Source: Centroberyx gerrardi (Eukaryota; Chordata; Actinopteri; Beryciformes; Berycidae). Taken from it: DNA of 64,000 bases. The DNA lies in NCBI RefSeq assembly GCF_048128805.1, contig NC_136001.1:2663501-2727500 (forward strand), read 5' to 3'. The position numbers and the translations under genes were made by a program. Each line of letters begins with the position of its first letter. Positions within the stretch are counted from its first letter, which is position 1. Positions 24,958 to 35,966 of this stretch are shown here, one piece after another. Below the pieces are notes generated by a model. It did no database searches. It was not told where the DNA came from and worked only from the letters and a program-made list of their open reading frames with translations.

Positions 24958-26074
24958 ATTTTACCGTTGAACTGTATGGTGCTGATTTGTAGTATTTGCC
25001 TCTTTCAAAGACATGTGCTACAATTGTAGAATTGGCCTCCTCGGTAACAAAAATGGACGTAAGGCTGTATTTAACTGTCCATAGTCCGCCCTTCCACTGG
25101 CCCTGATGGAGAAGTTTTGAGTCTCGGTCAAACTTGAGCGCCCGTTATTCACTAGTGTCAAGCTAGCCAGAATACAACATCGCACTTCCGGTCACAGATT
25201 TAAAAATAAAAGCCTTATCAATGAACATGCGTTTAAATATTTTTTGAGTGCCATAAAGTAAAGTTTCATTTTACAACATATATATTAACTCATGTAATGC
25301 AATGCTGGAATAAGCATCTAGGCTGCCAAAATGCCCTGAGCTTTTTTTTTTTAAATCTCAATTTTACATTTATCTAATGGGCAACACATCAAGGTTTTAT
25401 AATAATGCACTCAATTTTAAATGCTACATTTTATTCTGAATCTGAATATTAAACTGATAAGCTTCACACAGAGCCTGTAGCCATCTGTTAGACTCAAAAC
25501 TCACAAAAAAACTCAAACATCAAACTTAAACCAGATAACTTGGAAAGATGTCTATTAGTCCATTTTAGCCTATCAGTGTCACATTTGTTCCTAAAAGCTG
25601 TGCAATGAAGGTTCATGTCCTGGTGTCAAGTCAGCCATTTTTACTTTACTTTTTATTATTATTATTTTTTTTGTGAAGGCTGAATCGTCCTACTTCCGGT
25701 CTTGTTCTGGCAAACTGACAGCTTGACGCAGCTCATTTATTCTTATTTGAGCAACATGGAGGAAGTGCGCCTCCTCCTGGCTGTAGACCATAGGCACATT
25801 GACCTATATTCTCTGAAAAGATAAGGATGCTTGCTGGTTAGAACTACATGAGAGAAAGACTGTTTGCAATTTATTACAAATGTATTTATTACAAATTATT
25901 ACTACAAACTGACATAACTCCGCTTCCCTTCAAGATTTGTAAGTGTTTAACTCAAAGTCAGATACAGGGTAGTTACATGGATGGATGCTGATATGTCTGG
26001 ATTGAAGCTATTGAAACAGCCGATATTTTGTGATGATTTACAATTTCTTTAACCATTTGACAGTTTTCATGCCA
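24958..26074. other. Upstream region of gpr37l1; no other gene supported
   Basis: The gpr37l1 promoter should lie directly above 24957, but no clear TATA box or defined site could be named. A 22-codon plus-strand ORF at 25756-25824 (MEEVRLLL...) vaguely resembles the start of a MADF domain; it stops at once and I do not count it as a gene. Confidence 0.35.
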
Positions 26075-26207
26075 AATAATTCCATGTTTTCAGTGTTGCC
26101 CCTGGAATTTCACTCTTGTCAAGGTGGGAAAGCCTCTGAAACAGCATTTAGACCATCATGGGACACTAAAACTCTCCAATAAAATCCAGGATAATAATAA
26201 TAATGAT
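26075..26207 (+). repeat. SINE-like dispersed repeat with (AAT)n tail, copy 3
   Basis: GAAAGCCTCTGAAACAGCAT, AGACCATCATGGGACACT and AATCCAGGATAATAATAAT; third copy of the family at 3158 and 21160. Confidence 0.6.
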
Positions 26208-26872
26208 ATACTTTGTTCAGCATGAGGAAATGCATGTATGTTCCAAGTTTCAGGTGTCAGTGTGGTAGGAATAGCGGGGGCTTGAAGTATGCTTTAAGTA
26301 TGACACCTAATTATAGCGCCCCCTAATGGACAAATTATGGCATTTCGTTTGTGCAGGTCACTTGTGGTCTGTACTTTCTATTTGGCAAAATGGACAAAAA
26401 GCTACTGATACAGATTCAGATGTACTTTACTATGATGTATAACTGAGTTATTGAGCAAAGTGTGGGAGATTAAGGTGGACATATGAATAGTATGAAATGC
26501 AGATGGATTAATATTCTGTCCATCTTTTGACTGATCTCTGAGCTTTTTGCAAACTTAAAAGTGAAGACATGTCCAATGAACACACTTTTCAAATTTCAGG
26601 TCATTGGGGCCAACGATTCATTCAAATTTTGCTGTGGGCTCAATTAAAAAATGTTTTTTAAAACCTTATGTGACTTTTAATGTTGAGCATCTGCTGATTG
26701 TGTGGAAGCTGGTTTGGTGTCACATTTTAAACTTTGGATATTGGCCCCATATTACAGTAGGCCTATGCATCATTTTGGATTGAACCGGACTACTCTGCAA
26801 AGTTTCATGCATTTCATTCATGGGAAGGCAGTTTTTGTCAGAGGAAGGAACCTGTGTGGAATCTACAGAAGA

Positions 26873-26963
26873 GGATTAGGGCCACATGTGAAAAATGTTT
26901 AAAGTCAGAATTCTGACTTAAAAATCAGAACTCAAATAAATTTTTCACATGTGGCCCTAGTCC
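26873..26963. repeat. 91-bp foldback with central palindrome
   Basis: GGATTAGGGCCACATGTGAA is complemented at the right end by TTCACATGTGGCCCTAGTCC. The centre contains GTCAGAATTCTGAC, itself a perfect palindrome. It is probably a tiny miniature element; no target duplication was identified. Confidence 0.75.
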
Positions 26964-27214
26964 AATTCCGTAGCAATCTGATCAAAATATCTCATTAAAA
27001 TCAGTTCAGGTTGGATACTCTTCCACTGTTATGTATCATCAATCTGTGATGTTCAGTGCATTTCAGGAGTTATGGTTTGGTCAGTTATCCACAGGAATAA
27101 GGCAAATACACTGCCAAACCACAAGATTAACTCAGAAATGCAAGGTACATTGCCAATAGCTGTTTTTAACACTGTTCAATTGTTTTAGGGTGGATTTTGC
27201 CTATGAAGCAGCAT

Positions 27215-27556
27215 TCACAAGAATGCATTGTCTTGTGGGCGTGTCTCTTGTTGAGCAGGAACTAAGAACAAACCTGGAAGGCCAGTTTGAGCGCTCACCA
27301 CCTGCCATGCAAACGCTCTGTGGTGAATATCTTTATCAATTTTAACAGAGTCCTTGTGTACAGTGTTGAGGTGCTTCCTGAAGCCACTGTAAGTGCAAAA
27401 AGATGAAGTACATCCTGGCTCTCCACATTTCAAACGCGATGTTTCTCCCGGATATAAACCATGGTGAAATTTAACATGCTGACAAAGCAATGCACAACTT
27501 TTGTGGTGTACTTTACAGATAAAACATGTAAACATATTCCAGTGAAAGGATGGCAA
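27215..27556 (-). CDS. C2H2-like zinc-finger exon of a multicopy fish family
   Basis: A 113-aa minus-strand frame with CFICKVHHKSCALLCQHVKFHH (C-x2-C...H-x4-H type) and CGEPGCTSSFCTYSGFRKHLNTVH, a second C2H2-like unit. I remember this pair, with the LYPG linker between, as the N-terminus of many uncharacterised multicopy fish proteins, probably transposon-linked. Only this exon is seen; likely a partial copy. The 40 aa after KDSVKI look like non-coding read-through. Function unknown. Confidence 0.45.
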   Translation of the reverse strand: MPSFHWNMFTCFICKVHHKSCALLCQHVKFHHGLYPGETSRLKCGEPGCTSSFCTYSGFRKHLNTVHKDSVKIDKDIHHRAFAWQVVSAQTGLPGLFLVPAQQETRPQDNAFL

Positions 27557-28124
27557 TCAGGTCAAGTGTCATGCTGCAGCAGTCTTGCTCTAAGTTCCTT
27601 GACTCGTGGGCCGTGTCTTCATCCTATGCCAGCCTACACATGCAAGATATCATCTTATGCAGATCATTGGGACAACTGTGTATAATAATGAAAATCACAT
27701 TTTTTGTTTGTAATTTGGCTCTTGGTCAATGCAGTTCCTGCAGGTCAAAAGTTCAAAAGTCAAAAATTCTGATGGGATTAATGGAAGTCCCACAATTTTT
27801 CAGCCCAAAGGCATATTAAATAAAACACAGGTCCACAATTGATAGGAGACAACATCAAATCTTACATACCCTCAGATGGTAAGGTGGTCATATACAAGAT
27901 GGTTGGCAGCTTGTGCTGAGCTGATCTTAGCAGTCTTCTTATGAGGTAGGGGGGGAGTAGATGTAGTAACAAAAGTATTGCTGACATATCACTGTGCCAT
28001 CCTTCAAAAGGTTAGAAGAAAATACAAGCATAATATATAAATAAAACTATTCATTCAATAACCATTGAAATGGCTTCTGAAAAGGTTTTGGGAAAGCAAA
28101 ATTATTAAAACTCACCATAACTAT

Positions 28125-28672
28125 CTTCAGGATTGAGTTGCGCTGACAGGAGCTCTTCAACAGACACATTAGAGCGCAGAGTCTCGCAGTCTACGATAAC
28201 ATACAATACTGCCAGATACTTCCGCTCCAAACATCATGCAGAAATCTTGTTTAATCTTAAACAAAGAGGCAAGATTGCTCTACTCTGTCAGTTGTATCTT
28301 CCCTTTCAAATTTCAATATTTAGATCAGTTTCTTACCAATCCAGGTGTGTCAAGGAAATGAGGGAAGACCTCCAGGACTGAAGAAGATACATCCTCATCA
28401 TGCACCAGTCTCTGCCTGTACTGGAATGTGGCTCACATCCTCTCTTTAACCACAGACTCATCAGTTGAGTGCTTCAGTGTAGATATTGCCTCCCTATATT
28501 CATCACCAAACAGCTGTTCACTGGTTAGGAGACATTCTCGACAAGTTTTCTGACGACATTGATAGGTAGAGCTGGAACGCCTCTGGCTGCCTACAGCAGT
28601 GTTACGCTGGATGGTCTTTCTCCTCCACTCAAGGTAGCCACTATTACTGTTTGTGTCAACATACACATACAC
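28125..28672 (-). pseudogene. Remnant of a multicopy SAMD3-like fish gene family
   Basis: Exon at about 28660-28340 reads YLEWRRKTIQRNTAV...RRSSSTY, then CRECLLTSEQLFGDEYREA and STDESVVKERM, then a TGA at 28435-28433, after which the same frame continues ATFQYRQRLVHDED...FPHFLDTPGL up to a GTAAG donor. A second piece near 28255-28180 has FCMMFGAEVSG. From memory these match the C-terminal half of uncharacterised 'SAMD3-like' fish proteins. The in-frame stop and frame loss in the second exon mark it as dead. Confidence 0.5.
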
Positions 28673-29539
28673 ACATTAAATACATGTGCATTCATACAAA
28701 TATTTCAAAACACCATACAAGATTATGCTTCTAAAATAATGCAACACTTGCCAGATTGGCAATGAATCAAAAAATTATGAAATTTATGTAGAAACCACAG
28801 AAAATAAAGTAAGACATTAATATACAAACTTAAGCATACTTTTTCAGAGTATTGATCTTGGAGGTATGGAAACAAAGTGACAATTCCAAGTGCATAATTA
28901 GATGGCATGCTTGATGGTGGGATCCTCCTTTTAAAACAGAGGCTATACATTTACATGCATTAACTTATCTGAGTTGTTTTTGAAAAAGTTCAGTTTGTCA
29001 GCGTCTTAGTTTTTTTCATATTCAGTGAAGATTTCTTCACCCTTTGGGTTGGTCTGGAGAACGGCATTGACCATCTGAGAAAACATGGTCAATTTGACAG
29101 CATTTTTTTTTGGTACCAATAAAAGAACACTTGGCATTCTGAGAGCAAGAACAAAGACTAGACCTGTGTTCAATGAATGGCCTTTACATCTAAACATGAA
29201 AACAGCTACAACTATTTGCTATGATATATAGTGTGTTTAATATACTATGAGTGAGCTCAGAACTTTGCTCAAGTTTAATCATGTAATGTAAATTTAACCA
29301 ACATGGAGCTGCGTTAGCTAACTCGCTGGGTGTTATGTGGACATACAAACTTCACCAGTGTTTTGACTGACATGAGGGGGAGTAAATAATGACAAAATGT
29401 TCAATTTTGGGCAAACTATTCTTTTAATGACATTGCTAGTTTAAAGATAACTAGAAAAGGCTACATTTTCTGAAGAAAATTTAAGTGTGCTTGCTGTCCT
29501 AGCAACAGTCCCTTTGACTTGGTGTTTGTACATGCACTA
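28673..29539. other. No gene recognised
   Basis: Short frames without motifs. Nothing beyond AT-rich intergenic sequence could be supported. Confidence 0.35.
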
Positions 29540-30004
29540 GGTAGTGGTAGTAGTTGCAGTAGAACTAGTAGTAGTGATAGAAGTGGTAGCAGTAGTAGCA
29601 ATGTAGTAGTAGTAGTAGTAGTTGTAGCCTAGTAGTAGTAGTAGCAGTAGCAGTAGTAGTAGTAGTAATAGTAATAGTAGTAGCAGTAGTAGTAGTAGTA
29701 GTAGTAGTGGTAGTAATAGTAGTAGCAGTAGTAGTAGTAGTAGCAGTAGCCTAGTAGTAATAGTAGCAGTAGCAGTAGTAGCCTAGTAGTAGTAGTAGCA
29801 GTAGCAGTAGTAGTAGTAGTAGTAGTAATAGTAGTAGCAGTAGTAGTAGTAGCCTAGTAGTAGCAGTAGTAGTAGTAGTAGTAATAGTAGTAGCAGTAGC
29901 CTAGTAGTAGTAGTAGCAGTAGCAGTAGTAGTAGTTGTAGTAGTAATAGTAGTAGCAGTAGCAGTAGTAGTAGCCTAATAGTAGTAGTAGTAGTAGCAAT
30001 AATA
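29540..30004. repeat. TAG-rich triplet array (about 465 bp)
   Basis: A long run of TAG units with CAG, AAT and CCTAG variants recurring as AGTAGCCTAGTAGTAG blocks, so it has higher-order structure above the triplet. One frame is stop codons throughout on this strand. A short related run is at 31491-31530, beside a duplicated flank (see the LINE entries). Confidence 0.95.
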
Positions 30005-30796
30005 GAACTGTTCCCTGTCCATATACATATTAAAAGGAAAACTTACAAATTCTGGCAACACTTAAACCAATCAGACCAGCAATCATTAAAATATCAAGCC
30101 CTTCTCTGCAACCAGCATTCCCTACAATGTGGTTCCCTGAACCAGCTGGTATCAGACCTCAGCAGCATGTCAACACCAAGACACACACCTAGAGACCAAC
30201 ACACACCAAGAGACCAAAACACACCAAGAGACACACACAGTGCCATCACACAGTTCACAGACAAATGAAATTGGCCAAATACATTAGCATTCATGAAGTT
30301 AAAGAAAGAAACATTTTTAGGAAATATAGAATTGGGGACCATAACCTGGAAATTGAAAAAAAACCTTCCAGGTTTGTTCTTTGGGATTCCAGGTTTGGTC
30401 TTTAGGTTTCCAGGTTTGAAATAAAACTGGAAAACCAAAGACCAGAGGCTCTGCAGCACTGCAATCTCATGGAAATAGAGACAGAAATACACTTTCTGTT
30501 CTCATGTCCAGTGATAAGATAAGAGAAACCTATGACCCTAAATTGAAAGAAATATTCTCTGCTCTCTGTGCTACTATACATTTATTTTATTATTAATATT
30601 GATTTATATATATATTTCCAAGCTATCTGAATGAACATGAACAGATAGCAATTGTCGTTGTACAATATGCACTATTATAATATTTTAATATGTATAATAT
30701 TTGACTTCTTAATATGATTGTTTATTGTTGATGATTATATTCTTGCTAATGCTCTGGCAACAGAAATTGTCTTGCCCTGACAGTAAAGCTTATTTG

Positions 30797-30800
<4 letters not shown>
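30005..30800 (+). mobile_element. LINE 3' region remnants
   Basis: The stretch 30005-30075 (CATATACATATTAAAAGGAA ... CAACACTTAAACCA) recurs at 31535-31590. The part 30510-30800 ends with CTTGCCCTGACAGTAAAGC then TTATTTGAATTTGAGAGAG, like the 3' ends of fish LINEs that terminate in AATAAAGC...TTTGAATTTGA followed by GA repeats. No intact coding sequence. Confidence 0.45.
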
Positions 30801-30837
<37 letters not shown>

Positions 30838-30864
30838 AACAGAGAAACAGAGAGAGAGAGAGAG
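30801..30864. repeat. GA dinucleotide repeat
   Basis: GA run with a few AAAC interruptions, at the tail of a LINE-like remnant. Confidence 0.95.
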
Positions 30865-30949
30865 CTGGAAAGAATGCAACTTTTATAATCCGTGCATGAA
30901 CTGTCATATTGGAGAAATGCATGTATTTAATTCAATTTAAGGCATCGGG

Positions 30950-30950
<1 letters not shown>

Positions 30951-30997
<47 letters not shown>
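30951..30997. repeat. GT dinucleotide repeat
   Basis: Uninterrupted TG run of about 23 units. Confidence 0.97.
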
Positions 30998-30999
<2 letters not shown>

Positions 31000-31059
31000 G
31001 ACAACGTGAGAGAGACAGAGAAAGAATTAGGATGATACCCACTAATTATCAAAATCCAA

Positions 31060-31465
31060 AAGAGAGCATTTAAATTTTATAATCACCTAAGAGAAAGTGA
31101 CCCTGACACGCTCCATAACAAAGCCCTCACCTACAGAGAGGCTCTAGAGAGACCCCCCCCCCCTCAGCCAGCTGGTTCTGGGACTCTGTTCACAAACACA
31201 AGCAGAGCCCCCAGACAGAAACCCCATTAGACTAAAGCAAATTATAAGTAAACAAAAAGAAAACTATCTGACACATTGGAAATAATCAACAACCAGAGCA
31301 AGTTGGAATGCTATTTGACCCTAAACAGAGAATACACAGTGGCAGAATACCTGACCACTGTGACTGATCTAACACTAAGGAAATCCTTGACTCTGTACAG
31401 ACTCAGTGAGCACAGCCTCGCCATCGAGAGAGGCCGCCACAGGCAGACCTGGCTCCAAGAAAAGA
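31060..31465 (+). pseudogene. C-terminal fragment of a LINE ORF2 (L1/Tx1-like)
   Basis: The frame at 31276-31460 reads ECYLTLNREYTVAEYL, then RKSLTLYRLSEHSLAIE and GRHRQTWL, a block I remember from the C-terminus of fish LINE ORF2 proteins, after an upstream KQKENYLTHWK. It then runs into a GA repeat (31461-31488). No RT domain is present, so this is a truncated copy. Confidence 0.55.
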
Positions 31466-31597
31466 GAGAGAGAGAGAGAGAGAGAGATAGTAGCAGTAGT
31501 AGTAGTAGTAGCAATAGTAGTAGTAGTACTGTTCCCCCTCCATATACATATTAAAAGGAAAACGTATAAATTCTGGCAACACTTAAACCATATGGAA

Positions 31598-33535
31598 GTT
31601 GAGAAGTGACATAATTCAAATGAAATCATGAAATAGAATTGCAATTTCAATTCCCATATATGACAGCATATGTGACAAAATGAAAATGAAATAATCCAAA
31701 TTTCATTTTCATTTACGTTTGAAAAAGCATTATTACTGCCAAAATGAAAATGAAAATGAAAAATCCATTGACATTTAATTTTCCATGCACTCCAAAGTAT
31801 AACCATGCCATATTTAAAATGAAATTGAAATTGAGAAGTGACATAATTCAAATGAAATCATGCAATAGAATTGCAATTTCAATTCCCATATATGACAGCA
31901 TAATATGCGACAAAATGGAAATGAAAATGAAATAATTCAGATTTCATTTTCATTTACATGTTTGAAAAGCATTATTACTGCCAAAATTAAAATTAAAATG
32001 AAAAAAATCCAAATTTCATTTTCATTTTCATGTTCGAAAAGCATTATTACTGCCAAAATGGAAATGAAAATGCAAACTGTCAAACTCACCCATCAAAACC
32101 AGTGGGTGGGATCATCTGATTGGTTGAATGTTGTAGAACCGCCCACCAGACCAGAATCTGACCAATCAGATCCCGGCCACTGGTTTTGATCCCGCCCACT
32201 GGTTTGATGAGTGAGTTTGAAAGATTTCAAAATCTGTCAAACTCACCCATCAAAGCCAGTGGGTGGGATCTAATATCCGTAGCATCCGTATTGGTTGAAT
32301 GTTGTAGAACCGCCCACTAGACTAGATCAGTCCACTGCTTGCAACCAAGAACTACTCTAACTCATATGCCAAGATGCTGAAAAGCTAGGCCGAGTTCTAG
32401 CGGGAGACAGCTTGTTTAATTCAGGAGGCTTTACAGCATTCTTCTTCTTCACCATCCACACCAAACCTTAACACATTGATAACATCTTGATTTGTACAAG
32501 GTTACCATGAAAAGAGCCTGCAACTTCATCCTACTTATAATTAGGGGTTAAATTGGGCCGGAACAATCTGGAGCGGCACCCTCGGTTGGAGAAAAAAAAA
32601 AGTTTTACCTAATTGTCTGCCAGTCTTTCCCCTATATCTATATTCTACCGTGGCTATCCTTCACAGTAAGATCATGACATGACTCGCCAAGCCAAAAATA
32701 TTTTCAAATTAATTTTAGCCAGCAATGCTTGTACGGCCACGCCTCCGCCTCTCCCCCCTCCACATCGCCTCAACCCCAACTTAAGCACAAAGCCTCAAAA
32801 TACACAAGCAGAAATTAAAATTCATCATTGATATGGCTGATTATGCCTAGTTTATACATTTTCCCAATACAATATTTAAATATGTAGGCAATATGATAAA
32901 CACAAAAGTCATTGGACACTTAAACTATGGAACTAAATTAAACTACCAGGGAGAGATGGGAACACTATTGTCTGGACTGTAGGCTTCTGCAGCCAAGATG
33001 CCAACAGACCGCATCAGCTTTACAGCTGATGTCTGCATCCAGCAAGTTCAATCGTCCTGAATTCACTGCATGGAATTCTGGATTTTTTCATTTTAATTTT
33101 AATTTTGGCAGTAATAATGCTTTTCAAACATGTAAATGAAAATGCAATCTGGATTATTTCATTTTAATTTTAATTTTGGCAGTAATAATACTTTTCGAAT
33201 ATGTAAATGAAAATGAAATCTGGATTATTTCATTTTCATTTTGGCAGTAATAATGCTTTTCGAATATGTAAACGAAAATGAAATCTGGATTATTTCATTT
33301 TCATTTTGGCAGTAATAATGCTTTTCGAATATATAAATGAAAATGAAATCTGGATTATTTCATTTTCATTTTGGCAGTAATAATGCTTTTCGAATATGTA
33401 AATGAAAATGAAATTTGGATTATTTCATTTTAATTGTCATGTTGTCGTATATTACACTGTCATATATGGGAATTGAAATTGCAATTCTATTTCATGATTT
33501 CATTTGAATTATGTCACTTCTTAACTTTTATTTTA
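31598..33535. mobile_element. 1.9-kb inverted-repeat element with tandem arms
   Basis: The left end GTTGAGAAGTGACATAATTC is complemented at the right end by GAATTATGTCACTTCTTAAC. The arms (about 31598-32075 and 33060-33535) are inverted copies, and each holds several tandem units of about 80 bp built from TTTCATTTTCATTTAC and GCATTATTACTGCCAAAATG. The middle contains a smaller inverted repeat (32078-32218). No transposase is seen. It is a foldback or satellite-bearing non-autonomous DNA element; the family is unknown. Confidence 0.8.
32078..32218. repeat. Inner inverted repeat within the foldback element
   Basis: TCAAACTCACCCATCAAAAC and CCAGTGGGTGGGATC are mirrored by GATCCCGCCCACTGG and GATGAGTGAGTTTGA. 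A further partial copy of the left arm follows at 32237-32330. Confidence 0.75.
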
Positions 33536-33811
33536 AACAAAAAAGGGTTCTTTAGAGGCAAATGGTTCTAGGTAGATCCTTACCCCTCCCTAAAGAACTC
33601 TTTTGGAACAATGATTTCTAAGAGTGCATAATTAAGTCCAGTGTGTGGCCCTTGCAGTGGGTGGGCCCTGACACATGCTGAATCAGTCCAAAATTGTCCA
33701 GAATATCCCTCCTGGCTGGTGGAAGGGGCCAGTGGATATAGCCATGGGTCCATGCCTGGTAAGAGAGACATCGGACAAGCTACTAGGACAGGGGCAGGGA
33801 CCCTGACGGTA

Positions 33812-35560
33812 TCAAATCGCAGTCCTCATGGCTGAGGAATTGGTAGTGGCCTGATGAAGGTTTGATTGGTTGGAGTGTCGCTTGGTGGCAGCCACTAGCA
33901 ATTCATTCATTTCTCCTAGTTTTGACCTGAGGCTGTTGGCGACCTGCTTGAAGGGGGAGGTGGGGGGAGACTGGGGAGCCTCAGGAGCACGCTGTGGGGT
34001 CATGTGTCTGATAGCCATGTTGAGTTTCTTCTCCATCGCTTCAGTCAGGCCCAGAAACATATCAGAGGAAAGGGAGGAGGAGGGGGAGCAAGGGGTCGAG
34101 GGGGTGGAGGGAGTGGAGGGGGATGACGCATGCTCCTTATCAATGTTTTTGTCCTTCACATTTGTCATTATTTCTTTCTCTGGCTTTCTTTGCATTTTTT
34201 CCAGCAATCCATAGGAGGGATTTTGAAGTCCATGTATCATGTTGGCCCTAAGCACATGACTCCTAATCCAGTTTGGATGAATAGCATCCTGTAAAAAAGG
34301 TTTTTTTTGCTCCCAGAAAATGTTAAAATTGTCAATAAAGTTCACCCTGTGAGCAACACAAGCTGATGCCAGCCATGTGTTAAGACTGAGGAGCCTGCTG
34401 AAAGTTCCAGCTCCCCTGTTGAGTGTCGGGATGGGGCCTGAGATAAATGCCTGTACAGGAAGCTTGCCTAGCAACTCCATCAAGTGGGTGAAGTCCTCTT
34501 TTAGTAGTTCAGATCCATATGGTTTCCTGGGGAGAACGTCATATGATCCCGCGTGAACAACAATCTTCTTCACGTTATGTTGGCTGGAGAGGATCTCCGG
34601 TAGCAGCTTGGTTACTCGCCTGACTGTAGCATTAGGAAGAAAGCAGTTGACCATCGTCATACTCTGGATATCTCTAGTTATTGAATCCCCGACAAGTAAA
34701 GTTTCACGAGTTGTAGCTTAGTAGTGGCTTGATTGTGAGATTTTTCCCGACGATAGGTATTTGTCGACCTAGCATGGTTAGCATGTGAATTAGCAGGCCG
34801 CATTTTCCGCCTGGAGGTAGCCGGCTGTGTTGAGTGCCTGGGGGTAGCAGCATTAACGTTAGCACCGGGACCAGTGCTAGCATTAGCATTAGCATTAGCT
34901 CTGCGGCTAGTAATAGGCTGCATCCCTTGCATGGAAGTACCGTTATTAGCATTAGCAGTCACTAGATCCGGCTCACTGAGTATTTTGTACCTGTTCTCCA
35001 GTTGCAGTCCTGGGGGTGTATTGTATTGGGGAGAGTATTGGGGTTTCCTCTTGTTTTTGTTGTTTCCTCCTCTGCCCCTACGGCGGACAACATCCGACCA
35101 CAGCTCACCAGGTGTAGAGACCCTTGCTGTGCCAATAGGCCATATCTATGGCGAGTAGCGGTGGGGAAGCCTCCAGGGCCAGTCCACATTGCGGCCAGGA
35201 GATGGTGTCGGTCGGGTCTGTAGCGAGTGGCGGAGGAGATGCCTCCGCAGACGGTCCATTTGTGGCTGGGTCAAGCCAGGGGAGAGTGTCGGCTAGGTCC
35301 GTAGTATGGGTCGCAGTCTCGGAGTCTGCACTTTTGCCAGATGTTTGACAGGAGGAATGCGGGCTGAAGACTCAAACAGCGTGTCAATGAGCTGCTCATC
35401 CTGGTGAATTTGATAAAGTGTGGAAATCATTCCTTCCAGTTCAGCAATTTGCTGTGATAACCAAAGGCAGCCAGCACAGTCAGAGCAGGAGGAAGACTCA
35501 CTAACTTTAACCATCGACATTTTCCCACAGTAACAATAAAAAATAAAAAATAAAAAGATA
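33812..35560 (-). pseudogene. LINE ORF1 with SGNH esterase domain (L2-like), minus strand
   Basis: The esterase frame runs from about 34715 to 33812: TLLVGDSITRDIQ (SGNH block I), VVHAGSYDVLPR in the position of the usual HAGTND block, AFISGPIPTLNRG, and DAIHPN (the D-x2-H block), then a Ser/Pro-rich tail. Upstream, 35519-35293 carries CSDCAGCLWLSQQIAELEG, the ORF1 N-terminus of the same family; the linker 35290-34720 is broken by stops and frame changes. I see no ORF2 downstream, so the copy is truncated. The element points away from the plus-strand LINE at 35.9 kb. Confidence 0.7.
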
Positions 35561-35966
35561 AAAAAGAACAGCAACAGAAAAAATACTTAAAAAATAGTTG
35601 GTCAGCAGGAAAAAAAAGGAAAATATTGCTGAAAATAGATAAGCAGGCAAGGAGCAAAGCAGAGAGCGTCTGGTCAGGAAGAAAGCCGGAAGCTAGCTAA
35701 TTAATGAAAATATACATTTCAGTAAGAGTTATTTTCTTACCTTTATCTCGACCTTGAACTTCAGCATGAGCCTTCTTTGCCTTTCTCTTCTTGGCTCTGG
35801 AGGGATATAACCGTTTTTTGAGTGCCATATAGTTTTTTCTTTGATATTGCACGCATCACTGCAGTCTGAATATATGGCTTAGAGAAACAACGCCCCCTTA
35901 ACCAATCAGAGCCCTTGCGTGTAAGTCCCCATCCGTGTCGCCGCTTGGTTCCTACGCCCTCCACCG

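Noticed and set aside
24430..25029. Plus-strand frames over gpr37l1 exon 1
   Set aside because: Antisense shadows of a GC-rich coding exon.
25756..25824. MEEVRLLL... mini-ORF as a MADF-domain (Harbinger accessory) start
   Set aside because: Only 22 codons, no following exon, and similarity limited to a few residues.
30725..31609. Frames with Arg-Glu or Ser-Leu runs
   Set aside because: Products of GA repeats; only the LINE C-terminal block within 31276-31460 is meaningful.
35741..35828. Minus-strand MALKKRLYPSRAKKRK... exon ending at a GTAAG donor, like the first exon of a ZMYM/hAT protein
   Set aside because: Short, low-complexity basic sequence with no continuing exon recognised; left as a possibility only.
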